Source of the DNA: Misgurnus anguillicaudatus
Lineage: Eukaryota > Chordata > Actinopteri > Cypriniformes > Cobitidae
Length of the DNA stretch: 64,000 nt
Direction of reading: 5' to 3'
Assembly: GCF_027580225.2 (NCBI RefSeq)
Contig: NC_073358.2
Location: 8,003,501 to 8,067,500 of the forward strand
Made by a program: the position numbers and the translations under genes. The notes beneath the pieces are model-generated. The model searched no databases. It was given only the letters and a program-made list of their open reading frames with translations, and was not told where the DNA came from. This document shows, piece by piece, positions 8,892 through 21,100 of this stretch. Within the stretch, counting starts at the first letter, position 1, and each line of letters begins with the position of its first letter.

Positions 8892-10178
8892 TGTAACCCC
8901 TTTAATTTTTATCCCAAACAAACACTTGTAAGCACTACTTTAAAAATGTGTACTGCCCCTTTAAGTGTGAGCTTGCGCAGAGAGTGCGTGCACGCTGCAA
9001 GGCAGAGTGTATGTGTAAACAGCAGGGAGAGAACGCATGCAATTTGAATTGAAAAACTGTGGAAGAGTGCTGAAGTCGAAAAGCACTTGTTGCTTTCTGT
9101 GATTGTTTACTGAGACATTCTGGTGAGTGTATTTTATGTACATGATTATTTTTTCGTCATATCGTGTTATTATTTGAGCAAAACCAGTCAGAATGTATAA
9201 ATGTCAACAAAAATGTGCTTAAATTGTTAATGTGAAGAGTTAAATATGCTAAGATGAGCCATGTAGCATCACGATGCTAGTTTTGCTAATCGTGTGAAGC
9301 CTCGTGCAATGCTCATGTTGTTGTTGTTAATTTCACATGTAGAATGTACTTGCTAAAGTATAAAATGAAACTGTGCTAATTTAAATGATGTAAAAGTGTG
9401 TTAGCAGTGTCCAAACTGTTAAAAGATAAGGTTTTGTTTTATAAACTTTATCAAAGAAGGAAAAAAGGGAAAAAACATTATAGTTAAAGACATGTAATCT
9501 CTCTTTTTAGGGATGGTTTAAGTGTTATAATGTGTTGATTTAATCAATTTACAATGTATGTTGTGCAGACTGGTTTTTGGTTCCTGGACAAATTGTTGGA
9601 GGATGTGATTGACCCCTGAATCATCTGAGTGGATTCTTCTGGATATCTCTTTGTCATTTTGCCCTGTGTTTCAACTCTTCCGCTCTTGTTCTTCTGTTCT
9701 TGAGAACCTGGAGTGTTATTTCTGGGAAGCGGTAGGACTGAGACATTATTTCATACACATTGCCCGGGACTGAGGCATTTTTTTCCTTACATATTCCCCT
9801 GTATCCAAAGGAGAAGGAAAAACTGAACATTTAAATATTGGGGATATGCTTTTTGAAATACTTGGGTTATAATTGTACTGTTTATATTTGTTTCAATCTA
9901 ATTGTCAATTTATTTTCATTACTTGAGTGTTTTTTGAAGTGCCAGAAGAAAAAAAAGGGGAAACCATTCACCTATATTGCCACAATATATATATTCCTGG
10001 CTAATTGTTCTTCGTGTATGCCATTGATTTTTATATATATATTTCCATTCATGGTGTTTTCACATGTTCTTTGAGAATCAGAGTACTTGACTTGATTGAC
10101 ACGTGCCCTAAAAGCTCCTTGAACGAACTTAGAGGAACAGACATTTAGATTTAGATAAGCCCTGAGACAGGGGTTACA
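8892..10178 (+). repeat. 3' LTR
   Basis: This 1287-bp copy matches the 5' LTR apart from about three substitutions and one AT-repeat length difference. The host sequence resumes with the target duplication CTTG at 10179. Confidence 0.95.
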
Positions 10179-10182
10179 CTTG

Positions 10183-10540
10183 GAAGCTACCATACAGAGG
10201 ACGCGATAACAACCAATGGTTCTGGGTTAAACCAAAGCAACATACTGTGGCCTGAGGCCCTTTGGCTTGGATGAATGGATGAATGGCACTCCATTTAGAA
10301 TTCCCCAGGGCGAATAGAGCGGTCTTTCTTGGGATTCCCTCCAGTTCAGCTCCATGTGCCAGCCAGCAGGCAGCTGCTAGTGCAAGACTCTCAGTCTGTG
10401 GGTCTTACAACATTATATGTGCCGTACACATCACTGCTGCAGCGAGAACAGGCAGTCCATTGACAGAGTAAAGGCGTCAGTTTACATGTAGATTATCATT
10501 TCAATTAAGACAAAGCTGGATTCAAGACACTGTACATATA
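10183..10540. other. non-coding flank of the LTR element
   Basis: This is the right half of the locus split by the retrotransposon. A 62-codon open frame at 10283-10471 has no recognisable motif and unremarkable composition. I see no supported gene here. Confidence 0.3.
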
Positions 10541-10835
10541 TAAATCTATCTATCTGTCTGTCTGTCATAAACTATCACTGTCTGTTTGTCTGTCTATCTT
10601 TCTGTTTGTCCATCTGCCTATCATTATCTGTATGTCTGTCTATCTATTTTCCATCCCTATCTGTCTATCTTTTTATTTATCTATAGATATACACATACAT
10701 ACATGCGTATCTATATCCATAGCGTATTGTATGTACATACTGTCTGTCTGACAATATCAGTCTATCTGTCTGTCTGTCTATCTATTTTCTATCACACTCC
10801 ATCCCTATCTATTTTTCTATCTGTTTATTACTATA
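10541..10835. repeat. degenerate TCTA/TCTG/TACA microsatellite
   Basis: Imperfect TCTG and TCTA runs are interspersed with TACATACA tracts. A related diverged stretch resumes at about 12205, so the Tc1 remnant sits inside this low-complexity region. Open frames rich in Y, S, L and V here are repeat artefacts. Confidence 0.8.
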
Positions 10836-12198
10836 TACAGTGAGGATAAAAAGTATTTGAACACCCTGCTAATTTTGCAAGTTCTCCCACTTAGAAATCA
10901 AGGAGGGGTCTGAAATTGTCATCGTAGGTGCATGTCCACTGTGAGAGACATAATCTAAAAAAAATCCAGAAATCACAATGTATGATTTTTAACTATTTAT
11001 TTGTATGATACAGCTGAAAATAAATATTTGAAAACCTGTCTATCAGCTAGAATTCTGATCCTCAAAAACCTGTTAGTCTGTCTTTAAAATGTCCACCTCC
11101 ACTCCATTTATTATCCTAAAGTAGATGCACGTGTTTGAGGTTCTTACCTGCATAAAGACACCTGTCCACCCCATACAATCATTAAGAATCCAACTACTAA
11201 CATGGCCAAAACCTGTCCAAAGACACTAGAGACAAAATTGTACACCTCCACAAGGCTGGAAAGGGCTACGGGGAAATTGCCAAGCAGCTGGTGAAAAACG
11301 GTCCACTGTTGGAGCAATCAATAGAAAATGGAAGAAGCTAAACATGACTGTCAATCTCCCTCAGACTTGGGCTCCATGCAAGATCTCACCTCGTGGGGTC
11401 TCAATGATCCTAAGAAAGGTGAGAAATCAGTTCAGAACTACACGGGAGGAGCTGGTCAATGACATGAAAAGAGCTGGGACCACTGTTTTCCAAGGTTACT
11501 GTTGGTAATACACTAAGACGTCATAGTTTGAAATCATGCATGACACGGAAGGTTCCCCTGCTTAAACCAGCACATGGCCAGGCCCGTCTTAAGTTTGCCA
11601 ATGACCATTTGGATGATCCAGAGGAGTCATGGAAGAAAGTCATGTAGTCAGATGAGACCAAAATAGAACTTTTTAGTCATAATTCCGCTAAACGTGTTTG
11701 GAGGAAGTAGAATGATGAGTACCATCCCAAGAACACCATCCCTACTGTGAAGCATGGGGGTGGTAGCATCATGCTTTGGGGGTGTTTTTCTGCACATGGG
11801 ACAAGGCGACTGCACTGTATTAAGGAGAGGATGACCGGGGCCATGTATTGCGAGATTTTGGGGAACAACCTCCTTTCCTCAGTTAGAGCATTGAAGATGG
11901 GTCGAGGCTGGGTCTTCCAACATGATAATGACCCGAAGCACACGGCCAAGATAACCAAGGAGTGGCTCTGTAAGAAGCATATCAAGGTTCTGCCGTTGCC
12001 TAGCCAGTCTCCAGACCTAAACCCAATAGAGAATCTTTGGAGGGAGCTCAAACTCTGTGTTTCTCAGCGACAGGCCAGAAACCTGACTGATCTAGAGAAG
12101 ATCTGTGTGGAGGAGTGATGAGCCAAAATCCCTCCTGCAGTGTGTGCAAACCTGGTGAAAAACTACAGGAAACGTTTGACCTCTGTAATTGCAAACAA
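10836..12198 (+). mobile_element. Tc1/mariner-like transposon, right end missing
   Basis: The left end begins at TACAGTGAGG and continues with AAGTATTTGAACACCCTGC, a terminus I recognise from many fish Tc1-like elements. Here TA is the expected insertion site. The transposase remnant follows. The sequence stops matching at about 12198 (GCAAACAA) and passes directly into microsatellite, so the right inverted repeat is absent. The element cannot be mobilised as a unit. Confidence 0.85.
11202..12118 (+). pseudogene. Tc1-type transposase, inactivated
   Basis: An N-terminal helix-turn-helix remnant is readable ([17 protein letters not shown]), but in a different frame from the ATG at 11202. The C-terminal half is intact and typical ([39 protein letters not shown]). 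At least two in-frame stops interrupt the middle: TAG where a Trp precedes SDETK near 11646, and TAG after VWRK near 11708. The reading frame also shifts in the N-terminal third. The 123-codon open frame at 11747-12118 is the longest surviving piece, not a gene. Confidence 0.88.
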
Positions 12199-12204
12199 TT
12201 CTCT

Positions 12205-12425
12205 GTCCATTACACTCCTTCTATCCCTCTTTCTATCGCACTCCATCCGTATCTTCTTTCTGTCTGTCTGTCTTTTTATTTATTTATCCATACATATACA
12301 CATTCATACATACACACTAAATACATACATCCATGCATATCTATACCTATACAGTCTTGTATATACAGTACATACAGTATACCGATTATATCTGTCTGCC
12401 AGTCTATCTTGCTAGTCTATATAGC
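12205..12425. repeat. degenerate TCTG/TACA microsatellite
   Basis: Imperfect TCTG, TTTA and ACATACA runs resemble the tract at 10541-10835 on the other side of the Tc1 remnant. Open frames here are artefacts of the repeat. Confidence 0.75.
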
Positions 12426-12429
12426 TGGC

Positions 12430-13405
12430 TTAAGTTAATAAGATATGGGCAACGCCATTATGGATGCATTAATTGTCTATGTCCAACCAGACGTTTGGTT
12501 GATACTGATGATTGTGAGACTAATAAATCATGATTTTGACATTTTACTTAGTTTTTGGAACAGAAAGATCATCTGCACAAGCACAAATGAGCCCTGCACA
12601 TAACAAATGTTTTCTGTATCCTGTGGCTGAGCCCTCATAAAATATATATTTGTGAAATCTCATGTCCCTATTAAGCCAACAAAGACTTTACACTAGCCGC
12701 ACCACTGGAGTGAGAGCAAACATCGCCCTTCTGTTTTAATGCACAGCCAGACGCTTTTTAACCCTCCATTAGGTAAGTGCTCTGTCAAAGAGGAAAATCC
12801 ATCAGCTTTTGTTCACTAAGCCACTGAGCCGTACATGTCCGTTCAGCATTCACTCACTATATTCTGCATTACAGGCTGATACAAAAGCTTCATGTATGTT
12901 TTATGCATCATAGAAAAAATGCATTAAACTCACTGTTTTGACTTGAGAGCATGGTCTCTACAGTATGATGACACCTTGATTTCTATAAAAATTATCTGAT
13001 TATTTGCTTCCATTGGATGCCTATTTTATAAGCGCAAGAACAAGGTTATTGAAGATTATAAGCAGGACGCCTTCACCACCCGCACCTGGGTTCCCATTAT
13101 ATGCACCTGGGCCTTTGATATCACTGTACACTGCATAAATATTACATAGTTTTGTAACCAGCCCTGTTTGAACCAGAATATCTTTATTGGTGACCAAGTC
13201 TGTGAAAAACCAACCTACGTAAAGTAAAGTCATCCAACATAATGTAAAGAACATTCTGTTAAGAAATATATAACCGTAATATCTTTAATATTGTAGAGTG
13301 TAATGTCACGTCAACGATTGAAATTAAACATTGATTCTCCTAATCTCAAAATTAGATTATGAGACTTTAGCATGGATTTTAGAGCTTGTACTTGACTTAA
13401 ACTAA
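12430..13405. other. intergenic, no feature recognised
   Basis: Both strands show only short frames without motifs, including a 77-codon minus frame at 13021-13254. The sequence is AT-rich and not obviously repetitive. Confidence 0.3.
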
Positions 13406-13407
13406 AT

Positions 13408-13668
13408 GTACACTGCTGAAAAAAAAACAATAAAACCTTTACAGAAATTCCTAATTGTTTCCATTAAAATACCAATAGCAAGAAATGTTTCGGGACATTT
13501 CCCATTAAGATTTAATAACCCCACCAATAGAACCCAACACATACCAGGAGAGACCAACAGAGACCCATAGAGACCATTATAGTTTCCAATACAACCACTA
13601 AAATTCCATTAAAACCAATAAATCCAATAGAATTTCTGTGATTGTGTCTATTATTTTTAGCAGGGTAT
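13408..13668. mobile_element. short inverted-repeat element (CTGCTGAAAA / TTTTTAGCAG)
   Basis: The left end ACTGCTGAAAA and the right end TTTTTAGCAGGGT are roughly complementary. They bound a stretch of ACCAATAGAA / CCATTAAAA motifs common in fish MITEs. Coding capacity is absent. Boundaries are approximate and no target duplication was established. Confidence 0.5.
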
Positions 13669-13896
13669 ATTTGTTATAAAAAACAGACACTAGGAATTAT
13701 ATTGTTTATAAGTAAAGATCACTTGATTTGAAATCACCCTAATATTCTCAATCAGCCCCTGATTGAGAAACGCTGTGGTAAATAGGCTACTATGCCTTTA
13801 CTATAGTATTTTGTTTATTGTGGGTTGAATTATTGTTATGGTGTATTTATTACATTGAATGTCACAATGGTTAAACTGAATGTTTAAAAACAATGT

Positions 13897-14023
13897 CATT
13901 TTGCCGGTGTCGCTCGTCGCGCGCTATTGTGTTTACGTTGCGCTTTTGTTACCAGGAGAATGAATGTCAACAGAGTTACTGATAGCTTGCGTGTTCACCT
14001 CACAATGCGTCGTTTGCTATGAA
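13897..14023 (+). promoter_or_regulatory. CpG cluster, possible first (non-coding) exon
   Basis: In an AT-rich setting this stretch has about eleven CpGs in 125 bases (TCGCTCGTCGCGCGC and others). It is followed by a good splice donor, AAG|GTATGA, at 14023/14024. It lies about 1.05 kb before the coding start of the CEP350-like gene. A small frame (ATG near 13961 to a TGA ending near 14021) could be an upstream ORF. This fits a transcription start plus 5' UTR exon, but it is inference from composition and the donor alone. Confidence 0.4.
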
Positions 14024-14338
14024 GGTATGATTTCAGGCTATTAAAAAGTTAGCAACTAGTTTTCTTTTACACATCAAAACTAGGAAACTTTAGAATACTT
14101 TAGTATTTATTGTAAACTAGTTTACCATAATTATAGACATTCATATGCTAGATGCTGTAGTCTTTTTAACCTCACTATATTTAATAGTAGGGTACTAAAT
14201 TATTAACTACAATTTAAAGTTTAATAAATGAATGAATAAGAAAGTTAATTGTGTACTACAATTTACTAGAGGAAAAACTACAGTGTACTACAGTAGACTT
14301 CTTTTTATGTATGTATTGTATTGTGTAAAAGTCATGGT

Positions 14339-14887
<549 letters not shown>

Positions 14888-15066
14888 CATACCTACTTAC
14901 CTATATATCTGTTTGGCTTCAAAAATCAATTTTACCTTCAAAGGAATTTTCATTATCTAATATAGGAAGCCATTATAGGTATCATGTTAATTTATGTACT
15001 ATAATGCATTTATGAATGGCTTTCTTTTCAAAAGCACTTGTGCATGCCAAAAAATCCATCACAGGC

Positions 15067-15104
15067 ATGGAGGTGTCAAGTTCTTTCGATGTTTCCCATT
15101 ACAG
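15067..15104 (+). CDS. ccdc187: CEP350-like coding exon 1 (start codon)
   Basis: ATGGAGGTG starts a 38-base coding part encoding MEVSSSFDVSHY plus two bases, ending in donor AG|GTAAAT. Its phase (2) is exactly what the next exon needs, which is why this start was chosen. A pyrimidine-rich acceptor (TTTCTTTTCAAAAG) at 15034 suggests the exon begins at 15035 with a short 5' UTR. Confidence 0.55.
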
Positions 15105-18100
15105 GTAAATGTTTGGTCTTCATTATTGAATTACCTTTACAGCATCCTGATGATTTTAAATAAATGGTCTAAATCATAATTTCCACCCATTTAGGATCAG
15201 ATCAGAACGCGGCTCATCCACCGTGCGGTATCCAGCATATACTTTCCTACCGGATTCTTCAAATGTATCTGAACCAGCTAGATCGTTGCTAAAGAGATCC
15301 AACACGAATGCATCGAAACCTCCCCTTCTGCAGGCCATGACTCATTCCCAAACATTTCCACAAGATGACACTCTTTCTCCAAAATTAGATTCAGATCCAG
15401 CATCTAAAGCCTTACACAGTATCCGACTGAAGATTCAACAACAGAAGATATGGGGAGAGACTCTGACCTCATCATCTGAGATCAAGCATCCAAAACATCT
15501 TACTAGAAAAGTTTGCAGGGTGCCAAGCAAAGGTCGGTAATGTTATTGAGCATTATGTGTAATCCACAAAAAGAAGACTGTGTAAAATTAAGTTACCTGG
15601 TAATTTTGGTGTAATCTCTTTTGGTAGAAGCGAAAACAGCACCGAGTACAGGTGGAGTAATCAGATTAACTGTACAGAAACATGCCGTAAGCTCTGTTTC
15701 AACCAATGCGTGCCACCAAAGATCTGCTCACTTGGGTAAGACTCTTATGAAACATGCAAAACAATTTCATGTAATGCTTTCTGACCCAAAATTCAATCTT
15801 GGTTCAATGTTCCAGATAATGAGGTTGCAGAAGTTTGGTTACACAATAAAAAACCTTTTTTGCCTTTATGTTTGAATGCATGTATATATAGCGGAGCAGT
15901 CAACATACATATCTGCTTGGAAAAACGTCCAGGGTCTCGTGAAACAAATGCTGAATTCACAGAGCAGCATAAAGGGTAAGCCGCTTATGCATGTGCACAA
16001 ACTCAGCATGCTTATATTACAATTAATATTCTTTTATAATTTACCTAAAGTTCCCTAATGAACTCCTAAATGCATTGTCTTGGCAGATAAGAGCGAATGC
16101 TTATACAAGAAGGCACCACCACAACAATGTGCTGTTTCGAAAGCTCGGCGACATGGAGGATACGAACAAAGAAAGAAGGAGAATTCAGCTTCCATGAAAG
16201 CTCAAGATCAGTCTCGTTCAATCTCACGTTGTCCATCCGGCAGTGCAGCATCTTCACGTCCCACCCAAGCTGTTCAGCTGAAAAACAGAAATGAATACTG
16301 CACCAAAGCCTCACAAAATTCAACTCTGAAGTTCTTTACTGAAAGTCACCATCATGAAAATATGAATACATTAGTCTTTAAAGATAATGAAAATGATGCG
16401 AAATCAAACAACAATCCTGTTCAGGAGGTGCGTGAATGTATGCGTCACCAGGCCGTCGAGAGGAAAAGGAAGGTGTTGAAGATGAAGAAGGAAACAGAGA
16501 GAGAAGATGAGAAGAGTCCAAGGAATATGCATGAGGTCTTTAGGAAACAAAGAGAAGCCCTGCATAAGGCAAATAAAGAACAGACACAAGAATATAAGGT
16601 GTTACACACTTACTGCTCTAACTTTGACTTTTTTTTAAAACCTTTACTACCTGTATAATGTTACAGTAATGGGATATAAATGTGTGTTTACACAGCACAG
16701 ACGCAGTTCAGATGAGGAGAGATGTCCTCGAGTTCCTGATGCAGCTGAAGAACAAATGCCTGCGTTTGATAGACAGAACCAAAGTGTTTTAGTGTGAGTC
16801 AGCAGAGGCTTTTCCCTTCCTCTAGAGGGCAGTGTTGAGTCAAGGATTGAGTAACATGTAAATACAAACATGCACAGTAGAGTGATAAAGTCTGCAGATC
16901 TGGGATTTAAAATTGCAAATAAAGTGTAGATCAAATAAAAGTTATGAGGTTAAAGGAAGAATAAACAAAATAATTCATGAGACAAACACGGTAAATTCAT
17001 TAAAAAAATAATTCGTGTCTCAAACACTTGCATGCCTCTTTGAACCAGCAGAGCTGAACAGGTTGACCACGGTTCAGTCACACGGGATGAAACTGGCAGT
17101 CCTGTGAGCGCAGCTGTTAAAGGCGAGACTCAAAACAGGATGGCAGCTCAGAGACACCGAGCGGAGGCTCTCAAAAAGACAATTGCTGCTCTAGATACAC
17201 GTTTGGATGATGAGGGAGCCTGCTTGGGAATCACAGCTCTGATACAGACACGACCTGCTGGACAGGGCATCTGTAAAGCCAATTCAAGAGAAAGTTTGTC
17301 TGATTCGTCAGATAGAGATACAGACCTCAGACGCAAAGGAGTGTCTGTAGGAAATGAGATCAAAGACGAAACGGGTGTTGGTATGTGCACTAGAGGTTAA
17401 TATTTTAAAAGAATATATAAAGCAGTACATCTTTGTCAGAAATACAGTATATGTGTGTGTTTTGCAGAGAGAGAGTTTAAGCAACAGATTTATCAGACAG
17501 CAACAGCGCAGGAGGAGCAAAGTGAGGACAGTGAGAGTACTGACTCTTCCAGTAAGGTGATGCACTGTTTGGAAAAACTGCATTGGTGAAACAGCATTCA
17601 ATAGGAATAATTTAGCCAAATTATAAGGAATTTCTGTTTTTGAGAGATAAAAAGAGAAATGTTGAAGAACTGGCCACTCTTTTCAGTCAAAGTAAATGAG
17701 GATCTGGGCATTCGAGATACAAAATATCAAAAAGCACTATGAGACTGTAAACAAAAGCAGCCAATATGACTTGTGTGTTATATTCAAATTTAAAGGGATA
17801 CTTCACCGATTTAGCATTCAGCTTTGTATCTGTAGAAACCCGGCAGTATTACTGAATGACCATGTTTCCCTCCATCATTTCCCCCTGAGAGGAGAGATAT
17901 CTGCATTTTGGTTCTGCAAAAAAGTCCTCCGATGATGCAAAAATCGTCATATTACATCATCAGAGGACTTTTTTGCAGAACCAAAATGCAGATATCTCTC
18001 CTCTCAGGGGGAAATGAGGGAGGGAAACATGGTCATTCAGTAATACTGCCGGGTTTCTACAGATACAAAGCTGAATGCTAAATCGGTGAAGTATCCCTTT

Positions 18101-21100
18101 AAGTACTTATATACTCATATTTGTCATATTCATATTTAGACTTGTTATTGACAATTGATTACCTCTTTTTGAAATCTTATAGTGCACAAGTCATGTGGTC
18201 TATATTTGTAACTTTTCTTAGATGTTTTGGTCTGACGGCACCAGTCCTCATTCTTTTACATTCATGATAAAGTGACAATCATGAGAGCTTGGAACAAAAT
18301 GAATAAATTAGAGATGCACCGATACAAATATTTTCTAAGCGATATTATAACCAATTATTAGAGGTGATGTCTGCCAATAACCGAGTATTAGAAGTGATTT
18401 CTGCCGATATTGATAACTGATTATTAGATGTAATGTCTGCTGATACCGATAACCAATTATTAGAAGTGATTTCTGCCGGTATTGATAACCGATTATTAGA
18501 AGTGATGTCTGCTGATAACCGATAACCGATTATTAGAAGTGATGTCTGCTAATACTGATAGCCAATTATTAGAAGTGATGTCTGCTGATAACCGATTATT
18601 AGAAGTGATGTCTGACTATACTGATAGATGATTATTAGAAGTGATGTCGGCAAATACTGATAGACAATTATTAGAAGTGATGTCTGCCAATACTGATAGC
18701 CAATTATTAGAAGTGATGTCTGCTGATAACCGATAACCGATTATTAGAAGTGATGTCTGCCAATACTGATAGCCAATTATTAGAAGTTATGTCTGCTGAT
18801 ACTGATAGATGATTATTAGAGGTGATATCTGCCGATACCGATAACTGATTAAGTGATGTCTGCCAATACTGATAGCCAATTATTAGAAGTGATGTCTGCT
18901 GATAAACGATTATTAGAAGTGATGACTGCCGAAATTGATAACTGATTATTAGAAGTGATGTCTGCCTATACTGATAGATGATTATTAGAGGTGATGTCTG
19001 CCGATACCGATAACTGATTATTAAAAGTGATGTCTGCCAATACTGATAGCCAATTATTAGAAGTGATGTCTGCTGATAAACGATTATTAGAAGTGATGAC
19101 TGCCGATATTGATAACTGATTATTAGAAGTGATGTCTGCAAATACTGATAGCCAATTATTAGAAGTGATGTCTGCCTATACTGATAGATGATTATTAGAG
19201 GTGATGTCTGCCGATACCGATAACTGATTATTAAAAGTGATGTCTGCCAATACTGATAGCCAATTATTAGAAGTTATGTCTGCCGATACTGATAGATTTT
19301 TATGAGAGGTGATGTCTGCCGATACCGATAATCGATTATTAGAAGTGATGTCTGCCAATACTGATAGCCAATTATTACAAGTGATGTCTGCTGATAACCG
19401 ATTATTACAAGTGATGTCTGCAGATACTGATAGATGATTATTAGAGGTTATGTCTGCCGATACTGATAACTGATTATTAGAAGTTATGTCTGCCAATACT
19501 GATAGCCAATTATTAGAAGTTATGTCTGCTGATATCAATAGCCGATTTTAAGAAGTGATGTCTGCCGATACTGAAAGCCAATTATTAGAAGTGAGGTCTG
19601 CTGATACTGATTACTAGAAGTGGTGTCTGCCTATATTGAAAGCCGATTATTTTACGTGATCTCTGCTAATACGATAACCTATTATTGGAAGTAATGTCTG
19701 CCGATACCAATAGCCAATTATTTGCAGTGATTTCTTCCGATACTGATAGCCGATTATTAAAAGCAATGTCTGCCAATACAATAGGTGATTATTAGCAGTG
19801 ATGTCTGATGATACCGATAGCAGCTTATTTGAAGTGATGTTTACAGAGAGCGATAACCGATTATTAGAAGTGATGTCTGCTGATATCAATAGTCGGTTAT
19901 TAGAAATGTCTGCCGATACTGAAAGCCAATTATTAGACGTGAGGTCTGCCGATTATTAGAAGTGATGTCTGCCGATGTTGAAAGCCGATTATTAGAAGTT
20001 ATGTCTGGCGATACCAATAGCTGATTATTTGCAGTGATTTCTTCCGATACTGATAGACGATTATTAAAAGTAATGTCTGCCGATACAATAGATGATAATT
20101 ATAAGTGATGACTGACGATGCGATAGCCGGTAATTTGAAGTGATGTTTGCGGAGAGCTATAACCGATTATTAGAGGTAAAGTATGCTGATATTGAAAGCT
20201 GATTATTTGAAGTGATCTCTGTTGATATCAATAAACTATTAATAAAAGTTATGTCTGCCGATACTGATAACCGGTTATTAGAAGTGATGTCTGCCAATAC
20301 CGGTAACCTATTATTAGAAGTGGTGTCTGCCGATACCAATAGCAGATTATTAGCAGTGATTTCTGCCAATACCGATAGCCAATTATTAGAAATGATGTCT
20401 GCCAATTATTAGAAGTGATGTCTGCCGATACAGTTAGCCGATTATTAGAAATGTCTGCTGATACTGAAAGCCAATTATTTGCAGTGATTCTTCCGATACT
20501 GATAGCCGATTATTAAAAGCAATGTCTGCCAATACAATAAGCGATTATTAGCAGTGATGTCTGACGATACCAATAGCTGCTTATTTGTAGTGATGTTTAC
20601 CGAGAGCGATAACTGATTATTAGAAGTGATGTCTGCTGATATCAATAGCCGATTATTAGAAATGTCTGCCAATACTGAAAGCCAATTATTTGCAATGATT
20701 TCTTCCGATTATTAGAAGTGATGTCTGCCGATGTTGAAAGACGATTATTAGAAGTGATGTCTGCCAATACCAGTTATTAAAACGGTGTCTGTCGATACCG
20801 ATAACTTATTATTATATTATTATTATATTATTATAATTATTATTATATGTCTACCGATACCGATAGTTTGGTGTTTTTAACTTTTATACTTTGGTTTACA
20901 GTAATGATATATCATGACACAATTTTGTAAAAAATTCAAATAAAAACTTTATTCTCTCTATTTCAACAACTTTCAAAGTAAATGGTCTTACTTATAAACA
21001 AACCTGTTACTCAAATGAAGATTTTTTACTTACATGAACGAAATTCTGAATATTAGAATAGTATTTCTGGTGCATTCCTGCCCCTTTTTAATTGACAGGA

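Larger units (their letters stand above)
1168..10178 (+). mobile_element. Ty3/gypsy-type LTR retrotransposon, nearly intact
   Basis: The element has two nearly identical LTRs (1168-2458 and 8892-10178) with TG...CA ends. Between them, in order, are a candidate primer site, gag, a -1 frameshift signal, protease-RT-RNase H, integrase and a purine tract. The RT-RNase H-integrase order places it in Ty3/gypsy (Metaviridae) rather than copia. A 4-bp direct repeat, CTTG, flanks it (1164-1167 and 10179-10182). No envelope-like frame follows integrase. The only clear coding lesion is a frame break at about 6764-6771. The LTRs differ by about three substitutions and one 4-bp AT-repeat length change, so the insertion is recent. 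Confidence 0.95.

Noticed and set aside
11677..12051. A 124-codon minus-strand frame
   Set aside because: It is the antisense shadow of the Tc1 transposase remnant.
18361..20810. Regular repeats that could suggest a CRISPR array, or repeat proteins on the minus strand (ADITSNN repeats)
   Set aside because: There are no unique spacers, the period is contiguous at about 36 bp, and it lies in a hAT element in a vertebrate intron. Long frames follow from a unit divisible by three.
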